A stretch of DNA of 64,000 nucleotides from Ahaetulla prasina (GCF_028640845.1 NC_080541.1:176318502-176382501), one strand, 5' to 3'. Shown: positions 1-12,829, numbered from the stretch's first letter. Notes: generated by a model from the sequence alone, not told the origin. A program made the numbers and translations.

Positions 1-1063
1 AGGCTTTCCGCTTTTGTGCTTTAACATGCTGTGATTTTCTGAAAATATATTTGAAGCTCTCTCCATTTTCTGTCTAATTTTCAGTGGTAACAAAGTTTGC
101 AAATGACGTAATACGTGTGTGACCATGCATCCTTATTTGCTGAATTCTGCAGAACGGCTAGAAGTATTCCCTAAGTATTCTCTTGTTTTCATGAGTTGCA
201 CTTAGATGTTAAATTACAAGCCTAAAGATTTTTGTATTGCTTTAAAAATAAGTTCCAGATGTTCAGACTTGCAGGATAAACTAAGATTGTACTACTGTTT
301 CTGCCAAACCTCACACTCAAATGGGCAGTGCATGTCTTTTTGAAACCAATCTGTTAGAAACTACATAATTTGATCCACTTTTCTCTACTGCACATTTCCA
401 ATATTCTACACCTAAAAATAATGATTCTTCACATACAATGTAACATTGTTTAACTGATTGCCCTAATCTGTTCTCATTAAACATGTTTTATTTACTGAGC
501 TTGAGGTAAGGATTTTGGCAAGTGCATAGGGACGTGGGATGGGAAGGAATATTTCCTATTGTATTTGGAGGACCTAAAGAAATATGATAACTTTTCCTAT
601 TGATTACTATAAAAGTGAGAGACAAAAGTCTAGCCTTGTACCATCCATGTTCTTGTTCTTAACTTGTAATTGTTGTTAATCTTAATTTTAGTAGTTTTAG
701 TAGTGTTTTTATATTTATGCTTTTATACTATTGTAAGCCATCCAGAATCAGTCGGAACAATGAGATGGGCACCATATAAATTTAATATATAAAATAACTA
801 AAAATAAAAGTGAATAATCCATATGTATCTTCCAGTTTTTCCATAGAAAAGCAAATGAGTTTTAAAAAATCAGAGAGAGCACTTTTTTTGTATCTTGCAT
901 TGGACCTGCTTAATTTTAGTATTATTTGTAATTTTATGAACACTTCTAGTTAAGATGTTGAATTGGAAAACATTGTTAAATAAAATTAGTCTTTCAGGTA
1001 TTATGGTGATAACTGCTTGCAGTTCTGGTTTTAAGTGGAGCAGTGTTTTGTGCATTGATTTTT

Positions 1064-1338
1064 TATTTTTTTATTTTTTTTATTTGAATTTATATCCCGC
1101 CCTTCTCCGAAGACTCAGGGCGGCTTACATTGTGTTAAGCAATAGTCTTCATCCATTTGTATATTATATACAAAGTCAACTTTTATTGCCCCCAAGAATC
1201 TGTGTCCTCATTTTACCTACCTTATAAAGGATGGAAGGCTGAGTCAACCTTGGGCCTGGTGGGACTTGAACTTGCAGTAATTGCAAGCAGCTGTGTTAAT
1301 AACACGCTGCTTAGTTGTTGAGCCACCAGAGGTCCTGA
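1064..1338 (-). mobile_element. MIR-like tRNA-derived SINE
   Basis: On the minus strand the element starts with a tRNA-like head with a Pol III B-box-like GTTCAAGTCC, continues through a CORE-like stretch resembling the MIR segment around GTAAAATGAGG, and ends in an LINE-like tail (GCCGCCCTGAGTC, then GGGCGGGATATAAAT) followed by an A-rich end, seen here as the T tract near 1064. The same tail motif occurs at the 3' end of the L2 LINE at 51590-51660, which suggests L2-type machinery mobilised this SINE family. Confidence 0.7.
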
Positions 1339-1494
1339 ATTTACCGGAGACTTGCATTTTACCACCTTGAGGCAATATTATCAGTCAATGTGTCACTTTT
1401 GACTGAAAAAAAATCTTTTAGTGTGCATTAAAAAATGACTCATTTTTGAAGTATTTTTAAGCTTCATGAAATCCAGAAACATTGTTATGTTTTA

Positions 1495-2400
1495 ATGGGA
1501 CAGTACTCTGAGTCAGTTTTCAACGAAGCACTGGAAAACATTGATGGTGGCCTCAAAGTAAATGGTGTTCAGATCAACAGTTTAAGATATGCTGATGATA
1601 CAGTTCTGCTTGCCAGTAAGCGTGAAGTTCTTCAGCTCCTCATCAACAGTCTCAGAGATATCTGAAAAATATGGCTTGAAGCTGAACACCTCAAAAACCA
1701 AGATCATGGTCATCAGCAAATAACCCATTAATTTACCACTGATAAATTCAGAAGGAATACCACTTGAAAAAGTTGAAAGGATCACATCCCTCAGTTTTAA
1801 TTTACATGAAAGCTGGGACATGATCAGTGAAGTAAAGACAAAGATAGAGAAAGCTCAAACAGCATTCTTCAAAATGAAAAAGGTCTTCTGCAGTCACAAC
1901 ATAAGCCTAAGACTGAAAATCAGGCTTGTCAGATGTTACATTTTTTCTATCCTGCTCTATGGAGTAGAGAGTTGGACAGAAAACCACTTGAAGAAACTAG
2001 AAGCATTTGAAATGTGGATTTACAGATGGCTGTTACGTATAAACTGGGTTAACAAAATCACAAATGAGGATTTTGCCTGGACTTTGATAAGCTGCCTGTG
2101 ATAAGCTGCCTGGGAAAGCAAAGGGAAATCATCAAAGCCATTAAAAAGCAAAAGTTAGAATACTTTGGATACTTAGGATACTTTGGATGTGACACCCAGA
2201 AAAATACGGCATCCTTCACTTAATCCTCCAGGGAAAGATTGAAGGCAAACAAAGTCCAGGCAGAAGAAGAACATCATGACTTCAAGACCTAAGGGACTGG
2301 TTTGGACAAAACTCAGCAGCACTTTTTCATGTGGCTGTTGACAAAAATAGAATTGCCAACATGATTGCTAACGTCCGATGACGGATATGGCACAAGTAGA
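1495..2400 (+). mobile_element. Decayed non-LTR retrotransposon RT fragment (RTE-like)
   Basis: Reading across several frames gives a reverse transcriptase and C-terminal region: the catalytic motif in LRYADDTVLLASK near 1590, then KTKIMV, then LLYGVESWT and LEAFEMWIYRWLLRI at about 1950-2040, then GKIEGKQSPGRRR near 2240. The order and spacing match RTE/BovB-type LINEs, but the sequence differs clearly from the BovB copy at 38.2-42.1 kb. Stops and frameshifts (for example at 1663 and 2100) show it is dead. The 5' part including the endonuclease is missing. Clade assignment is uncertain. Confidence 0.6.
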
Positions 2401-3837
2401 AGAAGAATGGGACAATAGTGTCTGAATTACAAAGTAAGGAAGGAGCTCAGATGTCCTTTCATTTTGTGACAGATCCATCCAATTTTAGAAGTCATTCATG
2501 GGCCATAACCTTGTTACAATTGGAAGGAACAAGAGATAGGAGGCTTATAAATTTTCATTAACTTATTTCCAGTAACTGAAGAAAAAATTGAAATATATTT
2601 CTTACTATTTTTGCTGCTAATTTCAGCTCCTCTTTCTAGTTCAGTTTGAAGAGTATCAATAATCTTGTGCTTTCCATTATTACACTTGGATCAAAAGTTA
2701 GATAAATTACTTTGAAGATATGGCTGTCTCTTTAGTAGATCATTTTATTGAAAGCAGTGTACCTAAAAGAAAATGAAATTTTACTTTTGTTTTTCAAACT
2801 CTTCTGTGGTTCTTGGAATTTTGGAGGAAGTGCTGTTGATTGCTTAAAACTAATTTTACAGAAATTGTTTAATGTTTCTTTTACTTGTTTCTATATGCAT
2901 CTCTGCAAAAACCTGTCAAAGTTATAAATTGATATTACTACAATATTGTTGGCTATGGGCTTGGTCTGTATCATTTTGATGCAAACCCTGATACATGTAG
3001 AGCTGGTTTACAGCTGGCAGTAAAAATGGAGCATGAGTAGAATACAATTACTGTAGTTTTGAAAAGCTATGCCCCCCAAATCCTTTCTGTAGCATGTAAC
3101 AAGATGTGCTGTTGTAGCTTTGCTATATATTTTGAGGGTAAGATTGCTCATGAAAGCTGGAAATTATTCATTTAGATTTATTCAGGTACTGTATCTATGT
3201 CATTGCCTTATCGTGCAATTCTCTATTCAGGACAATCAGCTTATATATTTGAATCAAAATGTGTAGAGGCACTAAAAATACTTTATTCTCAATATGTTAC
3301 TAAAAATAAGAACTTGTTAAAAGTTTTTTTTTCTTTACTGCTGTCTTTTTTAGTGTGAACCTTGAGAGCACATTTAGAGAAAGCAGCTGATAGGTGAATG
3401 ACTCAGGGCTAAACTAGCTTATGATTTAAATGATGTAAGAAATAGAGGGCAAGGTTTTAGAGCAGAGGATCAAACTCAGTTTGAAGAGCAAAAACACCTG
3501 AACTAGCTAGGTTCTGACCTGTAAATGTCCACATAGAGGTTCAGAAACTCTTGTCTGTAGGAAAATCAGAGTCTTGATGTCTTTGAGAACAAAAATCAGT
3601 TCTACTTAAGAAACATGAGATCAAGGCCAGAAATTTAATATAAAAATGAAGGTTGAATACAGTATTTATGGCATCTCAAATATTTAGTTTAGCATCATGC
3701 AGACCAGCAATAGCTGTGCTGGCGGGGAATTCTGGGAACTATCTGTAGGCCTATCAGTGTTGGAGAAAATTTAAGTAGATTGAGGTTGAATGTAAATATA
3801 ATACAATGTCCTGCTAGGCAAATAAAACAAAACGAAA

Positions 3838-3876
3838 TGAAATGAAATAAAAAAAATAAAAAATAAAATAAAATAG
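3838..3876. repeat. A-rich AAAT/AAAAT simple repeat
   Basis: A short run of AAAT, AAATAAAA and AAAATAAAAT units. It may be the tail of an unrecognised retroelement, but nothing upstream supports that. Confidence 0.6.
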
Positions 3877-4082
3877 TCACTAGCACCAACTCTTAAAATC
3901 TTACTGGGGAAAAAAAAGATCTTTGATATGAGGATTTCAAATAAATTTATTCCAAATAATCCCCTCCTTCCCAAATTAAATATATTACTTAACAGAAATG
4001 GTGTGATTAGGCTTGCAATGGTGATAAGAATACTGTCTTTCAAATTTACTCTGAGTGAACTTGTAAAATGTATTTATGATGA

Positions 4083-4483
4083 CAGGTAATCTTCAACTTA
4101 CAATAGCTGTTTAGTGACCGTTCAAAGTTATAATGGCACCGGAAGAAATGACTTATGACCATTTTTCACACTTACGACGGTTGCAGCATCCCCATGGTCA
4201 CACGATCAAATTTCAGACACTTGGCAACTGGTTCATTTTTATGATTGCAGTGGTTGCAGTGTCCCAAGGTCATGTGATTACCTTTTGTGATCTTTTGACA
4301 GGCAAAGTCAATGGGGAAACTAAATTCACTTAACAACTTTGTCACTAAGTTAACAACTCCAGTGATTCACTTAACAACTGTGGCAAGAAAGGTCGTAAAA
4401 TGGGGCAAAACTCATTTAACAAATGTTTCAATTAGCCACAAAAATGTTGGGCTCAATTGTGGTCATGAGTCGGGGACTATCTG
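4083..4483. mobile_element. Tc1/mariner-type MITE, near complete
   Basis: A 401-bp element starting CAGGTAATCTTCAACTTA and ending GGGGACTATCTG, an inverted terminal pair (CAGGTAGTCCTCGACTTA in better copies). The right flank is TA; the left TA is mutated to GA. Internal landmarks (GACCGTTCAAAGTTA, a GGTCA..CGTGATC stretch, a run of TTAACAAC motifs) recur in every copy in this window. No transposase is encoded. TA flanks and CAG termini fit the Tc1/mariner superfamily, perhaps a Tigger-derived element. Confidence 0.75.
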
Positions 4484-5869
4484 TAGCTTGTTCCAAAAAT
4501 CAAATTTCCCCTTTCTCTCTCATGAAGAGCGGTGTATGTGTATTTTATTTTGCTCTCTTTTTTTTGTTAGAAAATGGGTTTTTTTGGTTTGGTAATTATT
4601 GTTGAAATAGAAATTTGCCCTTGCAGAACTTGCTTATTGATACATATTACAGGAATGAATTATCTTAGTGTTTTGGGGAAATGAAGGTAAGGTATTTTCT
4701 GCTGCTTCCAGTCAGTGTGGAGTTGATATACTCCCTAGTGCTTGTGTATTGCTGACATTTTCTGTTTTCCTTTGAGGCTGAAGATTGCATTGCGCTTTTT
4801 ATTTATTTATTTATTCTGTGCTTGATCCTTGCTTATTTGTACGTGTAGCAGGTAGTGACGGTTATTCCTGGTTCCCATATTAGTGCATTTTGCTAATACA
4901 CATGTTTCTATGTTGCTTGTATTTATTTTTAGATTCTCACATAATACATTTAACATCTGAGCTCAAAAATCAGGCATTCTTTGATTCTTTCTCGAAGTTA
5001 ATTGTTTCAGTTCTGGGGCAGTTTTGATTCACACATCATCATAAGAGTCTTTCAGAACATGATCTCTTCTTGATAGATATATCTCTTAATTTTCTTAAAA
5101 GTCTTACGTTGATGCAGTTAATCCTATTTTCTGGAAAACTAGATTCCCTCTACCCCACAAAATATTAAGTTATGCTCTAAAGTGCAGATGGAAATTATCT
5201 AATTAACAGTTTAATTTATTTAAAAAAAATCTGCTTCATCGAAAGTGCTACGAGTTTGTAAAAAACCTTTCACACCATGACTAATTTTCCTTGCAGATTC
5301 ATTTAATAGCTTGAAATCTGAAATAATAGAAAATGTTCAGTGAAACAGCAGAAAAAAATGCATTTTTCCATAGAGATTTATTTTTGTCATGGCAGTGCTA
5401 GTTGAATTAATATTCAATAGTATTAAGACTAATTGTTACATAAAACAAGCTTGGAACAGTTTAATAATAAGAGAATAAAACAGAAAAAGGTGCTAGCTGA
5501 TATGCAGTGCTTTTAGAATTTTAGAGCCATATGTTCAGAAGGCATCCAGTAGCCCTGACTCTACTCCGAATTAGGTGATTACAAGATCATCAAAAAGGAG
5601 AATTCTTTTATGCTCAAGAAGGTACATAGATTTATCTATGTATTACTACTAGCAGCAGTTGTCTTGGTTCAAAAGCACTTCTTTTCTATTGGTAGCTTTG
5701 TGTAGTTTGTCTGGTCTTAATCTTTCATTTAGACATTGGAAGCCAGATGTTTAGACTGGATTTGGCATTTTTATCCACCTATCGAATCCTCCCCATAGAT
5801 GTGAGATAGGCAAAAGTTGATGTTTGATGATGTTAAAAGTATCGTCTCAGGTTGTAAGCTGTTCCAAGT

Positions 5870-6310
5870 AAAGTTGCCTTTTGCAGTTGACCGATGATGA
5901 TTTTGTCATTAACAGTGGGTGTTCAAGTGGTGCTCCAGTTGTTTGGGGATTGTACCCAAGGTACTTATTACTTTTGGTACTTGCTTTGTTTTCTTTTGCC
6001 ACAATCATTGTATTCCTATTTGCAGTTCTATATTTTGTTATCTTCCCTAGTTATTTCTTTTCTCTTCTACTGTCTTCAGGTATTGTCACCTCCTCTATCC
6101 AGCCTTGTTTTGACTTTCTTACCTATAATTGTTAAGTCTTGGATGTTAGGTGGCAGGTACCTGTCTGCTTGAATTCTAAAGTCCCAGAGCACTTTAGCTT
6201 CTTCATTTTCTATTACTTTTTCTATTTTGTGGTCCCACTAGTTTTTGTTTGCAGGCAAATCATATTTTCTTGCAGATCCTCAAATTACAAAGGCCACTTT
6301 GAGAGCACCA
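5870..6310 (-). mobile_element. Non-LTR retrotransposon C-terminal fragment (R4/Dong-like)
   Basis: On the minus strand, with frame changes, I can read motifs common in the C-terminal region of LINEs with a restriction-like endonuclease: an AKVLWDFRIQADR-type stretch near 6230-6180, a GALGTIPK-like motif near 5960-5930, and LLGTAYNLRRYL near 5870-5840. The reading frame is broken many times. The fragment may extend to about 5640. Assignment to the R4/Dong group is from motif memory only. Confidence 0.45.
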
Positions 6311-7179
6311 TAATATTATGTCTCAGATAAACCACATAGGAAATACAACATGATGAACTAATTCTACTTTATTGTAAGGTTACATTAACAGAATCTTGCA
6401 AGTCTGAAGATACAGACTTGCTACCACCTTCTTTAACTGCCTGAACAATTGAGGGCATCCTTCCTAATTTTTTCTCAGTTAATCCTATTGGTACTCCTGC
6501 CTCTCTTGTCTAAATATTTCCTAGGCAATATCTTGTCCCCCAAGGTAATTCACACATGCCATTCCTTTATTATTGTTCATATATGTCTCTTGAAATTCTT
6601 GCTGGCAGGCCTTTTGCCTGTGGCTATAAAATTGATTCCAGATACTTCATTATGCCCTGCACACACACATATGTAGGTTTGTTTGCATGTTTTTAGTCTA
6701 ATAAAAATTATCCATATAATGGCATTTCAGTCAGCCAATATACTGCCAACATTTTATATAAATTTCCTCAGAGGAATATAATATGCTTATATACATACTT
6801 ACCCATAAAGTTATTTCTTTTTGATGTAAAAGAAGAAAAAGAATGAGAAATAGTATGCCATACAAACTAAAGAAATGAGAAGAAAAAGTCATATAGCTAG
6901 AACAGTTTCTATCTTTTCTCTATAGAGTATTATTTATCCTTGCAACCTTTTTTTGGTTTAACGATAGCTAGACACAGTTTCATATATTGCCTTTTTTCCT
7001 TTAAACATTTTTTTTCAGGCTCACCAACTGCAACTATGACTTTCTTGGTCTTGGTCTTCTTGATGCATTTATTCTTTCTTCATGTAATTGTTTTGTGATT
7101 CAATTCTCATTCATTTTCTCCGACAGTGTAATTCTTTCATACTTGTCACTCACTTAAATTCAGTCCACATTAGTTCAAG

Positions 7180-7325
7180 CTGCCACATGAAGTGGTAGCT
7201 TCTCTTTCATTAGGCATCTTCAAGCAGAGGCTGGTTGATTATCTGTCAGAGATGGTCTAGTGGTTCTTGTACTAAGAGTGGGTTGGATTAGATGATTTCT
7301 AAAGTCCCTGTGATTCCTTTCTGGT
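7180..7325 (+). mobile_element. CR1-type LINE 3'-UTR fragment
   Basis: Contains the phrase CTTCAAGCAGAGGCTGG followed by GGTTGGATTAGATGAT and AAAGTCCCTGTGATTCC, which is the characteristic 3' end of amniote CR1 elements. It has no coding part. Confidence 0.6.
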
Positions 7326-7959
7326 TTTATCACATATACTTCTTAAATATCCTGTCCCCACCACATTGATGTTGTCTTTATGAGTCCCAGGACATATTCA
7401 ATGCCATAGATATTGACTTCTGCTACTTATCATGGCTTTAATTAATTGAGTCCTTCATGAATTAAAATGGACGTATGTACTTTTTTTATTTAGTTAACTA
7501 GGGCAAATATATGTTTGTGTTGCAATAGTATTCTGAATACATTTTCAGTACACCTGAATAATGTGCTGGCTTGAATATTTCAAGACAGATGTTTGTTGGT
7601 ATAGTTGACCATATTTCAACATGCTAATGCAGCAGTGATGTTTTTTTTTTGCTTTTTTCTATAACCAGACTGTGTGGTCAATTTTGCAGAGTATTTGAAG
7701 TTGGATTTGAGAATGGGTAGATGGCTGCTAAAACATGTTGTCCATTACCGATGGAGGCCAGTGAAGGACCACTGAATTCAGCCAGTTCTCATTAAAATAA
7801 TAATTAAAACTCACTATGCCAGTACTGTTTACAAGCTGTCCCTTCTTTTAATTGCCTTGAAAATAAGATGGGGGGTGGGGGGAATAGAACTGAAGCATTC
7901 CACAATTTCTGATTCTTCTATTTCCTCCCCCCTACCAACTTGGAGGCATCAACTCTCAT

Positions 7960-8230
7960 CTGTCAAAGTGTAAATCAGCAATTAAAACACAAACAGCGAA
8001 ATGCCAAAGATGACCTGGAGCACAAAGCGACTGACAAACAAGTCCGGACAAATCGGCGGATAATTTATAAGCATTGCCCTAAAATCTAATTATTTGGCAA
8101 TTCGAATTTGCAGCCAGCCAGGGCTGTGCAATAAATTTAACTCGCCATAAATTATTTAGGAGCAGCCTGTGGTGTAAATCAAAAACACAAGTGTTTGTTT
8201 AAGAAACAAGCTCCTTGTGCATAAAATGAC
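7960..8230. promoter_or_regulatory. Candidate conserved non-coding element
   Basis: About 270 bp of complex, non-repetitive sequence with dense homeodomain- and forkhead-like words: TCTAATTATTTGG, GATAATTTATAAG, CATAAATTATTTAGG and TGTTTGTTTAAG, plus GCAATAAATTTAAC. It has no ORF and no simple repeats and stands out from the decayed intron around it. This texture is typical of developmental enhancers in vertebrate introns. It is inference; only an alignment to other vertebrates can show conservation. Confidence 0.4.
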
Positions 8231-8639
8231 TCTTTTTTTGGGTTTCACAAAGAAGAGACAAAAACTGTTAGATCTGATACCTTAAATTCTTCTGTTGAAG
8301 GTATAAAAAGTTGTTTTTAAAGCAGATTACATTGTCCTTTTTCTTTTTAAGAACATACCACTTTCAATAGAATTCTACTTTATAGTGCATTGGGAACATT
8401 TCTCTTCAATTTTTTGGTATTTTTTAATTCTATAACTATGTCTGTATGTGCTTCTATGTGTGGAGGGTGGATACACGTGCACACACATGCCCTTATTTTG
8501 CTGGTAAGGGGGAGAAACTCTTAGCCTCAATTTTGTTCCCTTCATTCATGTTTCCACCTTTCCCCATTACTGTGAAATCACTTCAGGAACCCTCCCTCCC
8601 TAAATAGTTAACTAACAGTAAATCCAAGAAACGCAACCA

Positions 8640-8800
8640 TTAAACAAAGGCAACAACTTTTTCTTTCTTGAAGACGTTTCGGTTCTCATCCAAGAAGCAT
8701 CCTCAGTTCTGATTGAATGCTGGGGAATGGAAGGATTTATATTCCTATTAACCTGGATGATTGAGAATCTCCATAGACAGCAACCCTTAACACATTCTGA
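8640..8800. repeat. Unclassified retroelement piece with AAACGTCTTC motif
   Basis: Contains GAAGACGTTTCGGTTCTC and CCAAGAAGCATCCTCAG, a phrase that recurs in many reptile and fish repeats and that I associate, without certainty, with Penelope-like element termini in the opposite orientation. No coding part is seen. Confidence 0.25.
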
Positions 8801-8819
8801 GCCCCAGGCCTAGGTACAG

Positions 8820-9137
8820 AGCCACGTTTTTAAAGACTTACAAAAAGACAACAGGATGGGGTCATGCTAATCTCTGAGGGCAGAATATTACACAAAGCAG
8901 GGGCTGCAGCAGAGATGGCCCCTTCTTCTAGTTTCTGCCGTTTGACACTCTTTGATAGGATCTGCAACATGCCCAATCTATTGAATAAAATTGGACATGG
9001 TAGAGACTCTTGGAAAAAGACAGTCCTCAGATAATCCGGTCCCAAGCTATGAAGGGCTTTAAATGTGATAATCAGCACTTTGAATTTCCTCTCAGAAACA
9101 CACTGATAGTCAATGCAGCTCATGTAGTAGTGGTGTT
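8820..9137 (-). mobile_element. LINE ORF C-terminal fragment, left part (L2/CR1-like)
   Basis: The minus strand encodes, with frame breaks, FKVLIITFKALHSLGPDYL followed by a region ending ALCNILPSEI. This mirrors the C-terminus of the L2 ORF2 at 51150-51430 (FKVLVTTFKVLHGLGPGYL and LWNELPPGL). It is interrupted at 9137 by a hAT element; the rest continues at 14629 on the far side. Confidence 0.65.
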
Positions 9138-9384
9138 CAGAGGTAGTATTCAGCCGGTTCTCTCTGGTTCGTGAGAACTGTTGGTGGAAATTTGGCCAAG
9201 GTCGCCAAACCGGTAGCGATGGCTGGCTGGCCACGCCCCTGAACCGGTCCCCCGGTCGCCGCTCGCTCACTCCACCCACCATGTTCAGCGCTGCCATGTT
9301 CTTCATGCACGTGCATCCCACTGCCTTGCAAGTCCAATGCGGTGCAAGTCCAATGGTGGTGATTGCAGCAGCTTTCTCTCTTGT

Positions 9385-9488
9385 AGTGGAGGCAGCATCC
9401 AGGAATGGGTTGTTCTCGTCTGCTATCCAATAGGACTGAGACTGTCAAAGCTGCGAGGACACACCTACACCAACGGTCCCCAGCTTTT
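9385..9488 (+). repeat. DIRS left inverted terminal repeat
   Basis: Runs from AGTGGAGGCAGCATCCAGGA to CGGTCCCCAGCTTTT and pairs as reverse complement with 14087-14187; shared blocks include GGCAGCATCCAGGA, ACTGAGAC, GTCAAAG and CTACACCAACGGTCCCCAG. Confidence 0.9.
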
Positions 9489-10039
9489 GTCTCAGTCCTA
9501 GCTGAAGACAGATGTGTTTTTTTGCATAGAGCCACCTATTTCTGGATACTCTTTAATTGTGTTTTTTACCTGTGGCAGCTATATCACCACTGTACTGCTA
9601 TGCCACCAACTATTCCAGCGTGAAGAGCTTTTAGCTCGAGCCTGCTGAAGGCTGCACTGCGGCAAGTCAGGTCACCGGCCAGTGACTGACTGGGTAGTCA
9701 GTTGAGCGTAGCTCACAGCGCTGACCCAAGAGCCTTCGGACCATTGCAACGTGTTCCGGCTTGGCAGCAGCTCTGTGCTCCGCTTCTGGCCAAAGAGCAG
9801 CCAGGCTAGCAGGTAAGCCTGAGCTGTCAGTGACAGCTGCCGCTGCACTTCTGCCCGTGCTTGATGGGTCTTTGCCCGATATGGTCATACTCGGATGATG
9901 CTGGCACGAGCCCCCTCGAACCATGGGCACGATTCCTGAGCCTCTGCTTGTCTGGGCATGCTTGGAAGAAGTCGCGGGACTCCATTTTTTTTGTGACTGA
10001 AGGCTTTGATTCGCTCAGCTGTTTAACGGTGGAAAGAAA

Positions 10040-10786
10040 ATGGCGGAGATGGCACCCATCATCAGCGCGGATCTTGCTGTCACTTTGGCCACCTCAGAGC
10101 CTGGCAAACTGAGAGATAAGCATCTGGGGACTTCGGGATTGAGGTCTGCAAGTAGGAGGGCGGCTGCCAAGATCTCCAAGAGATCAAAGTAACTCCCTAA
10201 ACTGTTCAAAGTGGTGGAGAGAGACGAGGCTAGGTGACAGAAGGCACTTGATAGGGAGATGGCCAGGGCACTAGCCGGCAGTGAGCAACTGCCTCAGCCT
10301 TCAGGAGCACATTCTTCCCGCCATAATGCAGAACAGCAGTTTATTCTGCCTCAGGATTCTGACAGCCAGCCTAACCAGTCCCTGTCACCAGATGGCGCTA
10401 AGGCTGAGCAGCCTTTAGCAGCCAATCTGCCCAGCAACAGGGAAACCTTGTATAGCTCCCTCCCAGATCCATTTTTTGCCTCAACAGCATGGCAACAGCC
10501 TGTCAGGCTTAGGGCTTTACCTGCAGAGGCCACATTTACCCCAACTGCAGCAGGAATCCGCTCGGGGAAGAGGCAGCAAGGCCAGATTCCACCTGGCATG
10601 GAAACCATTATATCTGAAAAGGGCAGGGAAATACAAGCAATTCCCACCCAGATGGCCCTTTCAAGGTGGAGGGAGCCGTCCTTTCTGGCATCAACGATAA
10701 ATGCCTCACAGACCCTTCCATTGGGGGGGGCAGTTTTGCCAGGAAATGGGAGGGCGTTACTACAGATGCATGGGTCCTGTAGATAG
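10040..10786 (+). pseudogene. DIRS ORF1 (gag-like), broken
   Basis: The position between the left repeat and the reverse transcriptase fits DIRS ORF1. A start MAEMAPIISADL at 10040 runs to a stop near 10190. A second open stretch, 10259-10786, encodes 175 residues rich in Gln, Ser, Pro and Ala with no domain I can name. It is not one continuous frame, so the gene is inactive. The function of ORF1 as a nucleocapsid-like protein is inferred from family order. Confidence 0.45.
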
Positions 10787-10819
10787 TCCGTTTAGGCTTC
10801 TCTTTAGAATTCCTTTCTA

Positions 10820-12764
10820 CACCCCCGAGATTTTTCATCTGTTGCCCTGTTTCAGGTAACAAGATTAAAAGGGACCTCATGGAAACCGCTATTTAACATC
10901 TGTTGGATATCCAGGCTATTCAGCTGGTTCCAGAGGCTGAACAGGGGATGGGGTTTTATTCCCTCCTCTTTGTAATTCCAAAAGCCTTGGGCGGGGGGGA
11001 TAGGGCAATTCTAGATCTCAAAAGACTGAACCGCGGTGTGATTTACAAACAGTTCAAGATGTATTCTCTTCAGTCCATTTTGGAGGGCGTTAGGGAGGGT
11101 AACTTCCTCACCTTTAATGATCTTACTGAGGCTTATTTACATGTCCCCGTCCTTCCGGGCCATAGACAGTATCTCCACTTCTATTATGTAGGCCAGCATC
11201 AGTACAAGGCCTTGCCCTTTGACCTATCATCAGTGCCTAGGGCATTCACAAAGGTGTTAACTGCTTTAGCAGCTCACCTTTGAACTCGTCCTGTGTGCAT
11301 CCATTGCTATCTGGATGACATCCTGATCCAGTCCGCCTCCAAAGACCAGGCACGGGCGGATCTTAGAATCACCATTCAGGTGCTTCAGGAGCATGGCTTT
11401 TCTATCAATGTGAAAAAGAGCCATTTGGCACCGACTAACCGGTTGCTGCATTTAGGAGTGGAGATAGACACCATTGCATGCAGGGTATACCTTTCCCAGG
11501 AACGTCAGGCGAGTATAGCTGAACTAATGAATCAAATCAGGGGAGCTCGTGTGGTGTCCCTGGTGACGGTTTCGCAACTCCTGGGCAAGATAGTGTTCTG
11601 CATTTCAATTGTGCCGTGGGCGCATTTACACGCCAGGGCTGTCCAATGGTTTCTCCTCCCTTATCAGAGGGCATGTAGAAGCATCTCACTGTACAAGGTT
11701 AGGCTAACTCCAGAGCAGAGGTGGGTTTCAGCAGGTTCTGACCAGTTCTGGAGAACCGGTAGTGGAAATCTTGAGTAGTTCAGAGAACCAGTAATAAAAA
11801 TTCTGACTGCCCCCGCCCCCATCTATTCTCGCCCTCCCAAATCCCAGCTGATTGGGAGGAAATGGGGATTTTGCAGTAACCTTCCCCTGCCATGTCCACC
11901 AAGCCACTCCCACCAAGCCATACCACGCCCACTAAGCCACACCCACAGAATCGGTAGTAAAACTTTTTGAAACCCACAACTGCTCCAAAGGTTGTACATT
12001 CTCTGGACTGGTGGATTTCCTCAGCACTTGCTAGGGGTTGTATTTTTAAGGAGCCTGAGCGCCTGACAGTGACAACTGATGCCAGCCTACATGGTTGGGG
12101 AGCCCGCCTCCAGGATAGGGCAGCCCAGGGCAGGTGGTCTCAGGTAGATCTTGCTCATAACATTAATTGGCTGGAGCTCAGGGCTGTCCATCTAGCCCTA
12201 TGGGAGTCCCAGGGCCTGGGGTCAGGAAGGCATATCTTGATTCTAAGTGACAACGTGGCTGCTAAAGCACATATTAACAGGTGGGGGGGTAACCAATTAA
12301 AGGCCCTTATGGAGGAGTATGAGTGTCTCTGTCTCTGGGCAGAGCAACTACAGATATCATTGAGGGCGAAGCACATTGCGGGGATCTCCAGTGTTCAGGC
12401 AGATTGGCTCAGCAGGGCCACAATTGACTATGCAGAGTGGCGCCTGCATCCAGTTTTATTTCAGGAGCTGACGGAGCACTTTGGACAACCAACCGTGGAC
12501 CTCTTCGCCACCCCGGACAACACTCCCCTGACCAGTTTCTTCACAAGGTTTGCGATTCTGGGAGCGGAGAGGGTCAATGTGCTTCGCAGCCCTTGGCCGG
12601 CAGAACTACTCTACGCCTTTCTCCCTCTTTCCCTCATCCTGAGGGTGGTAAGAAAGATTCTTGCAGGAGTTGATCCTGCTGGCTCTGCACTGGCTAAGGC
12701 GGCCTTGGTTTGCCAACTTAGTCGCCCTTTCGGTGGCCAGGCCTTGGAGGATACCACCGGATAG
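10820..12764 (+). pseudogene. DIRS reverse transcriptase-RNase H, interrupted
   Basis: The RT palm is readable: AILDLKRLNRGVIYKQFKM, then LTFNDLTEAYLHVPV, then the catalytic box CYLDDILIQSA at about 11310. One in-frame TGA at 11281 splits it. RNase H follows after a MITE insertion at 11716, with TTDASLHGWGARLQ (catalytic Asp and the HGWGA turn) near 12080, INWLELRAVHLAL, LILSDNVAAKAHI and HIAGISSVQADWLSR near 12400. Removing the 267-bp MITE plus one 8-bp duplication puts RT and RNase H back in the same frame, so the insertion came later. In active relatives this protein copies element RNA and removes the RNA strand. Confidence 0.85.
11716..11982. mobile_element. hAT MITE inside the DIRS RT-RNase H gene
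   Basis: A 267-bp element from CAGAGGTGGGTTTCAGCAGG to GAAACCCACAACTG, flanked by ctccagag and ctccaaag (7 of 8 match). It contains repeated CCACGCCC/CCAAGCCA motifs and GAACCGGTAGTGG. It has no ORF of its own. Same family as the outer element at 9138-14628. Confidence 0.9.
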
Positions 12765-12829
12765 AGTCTCCCTCAGCCAGGGGGCCTTGTTTCACCTGGA
12801 CCCTTAGTGTTTCTAATTGACTGCCTGGC

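Noticed and set aside
10608..10880. Minus-strand open frame within the DIRS
   Set aside because: Shadow of the plus-strand ORF1/RT region.
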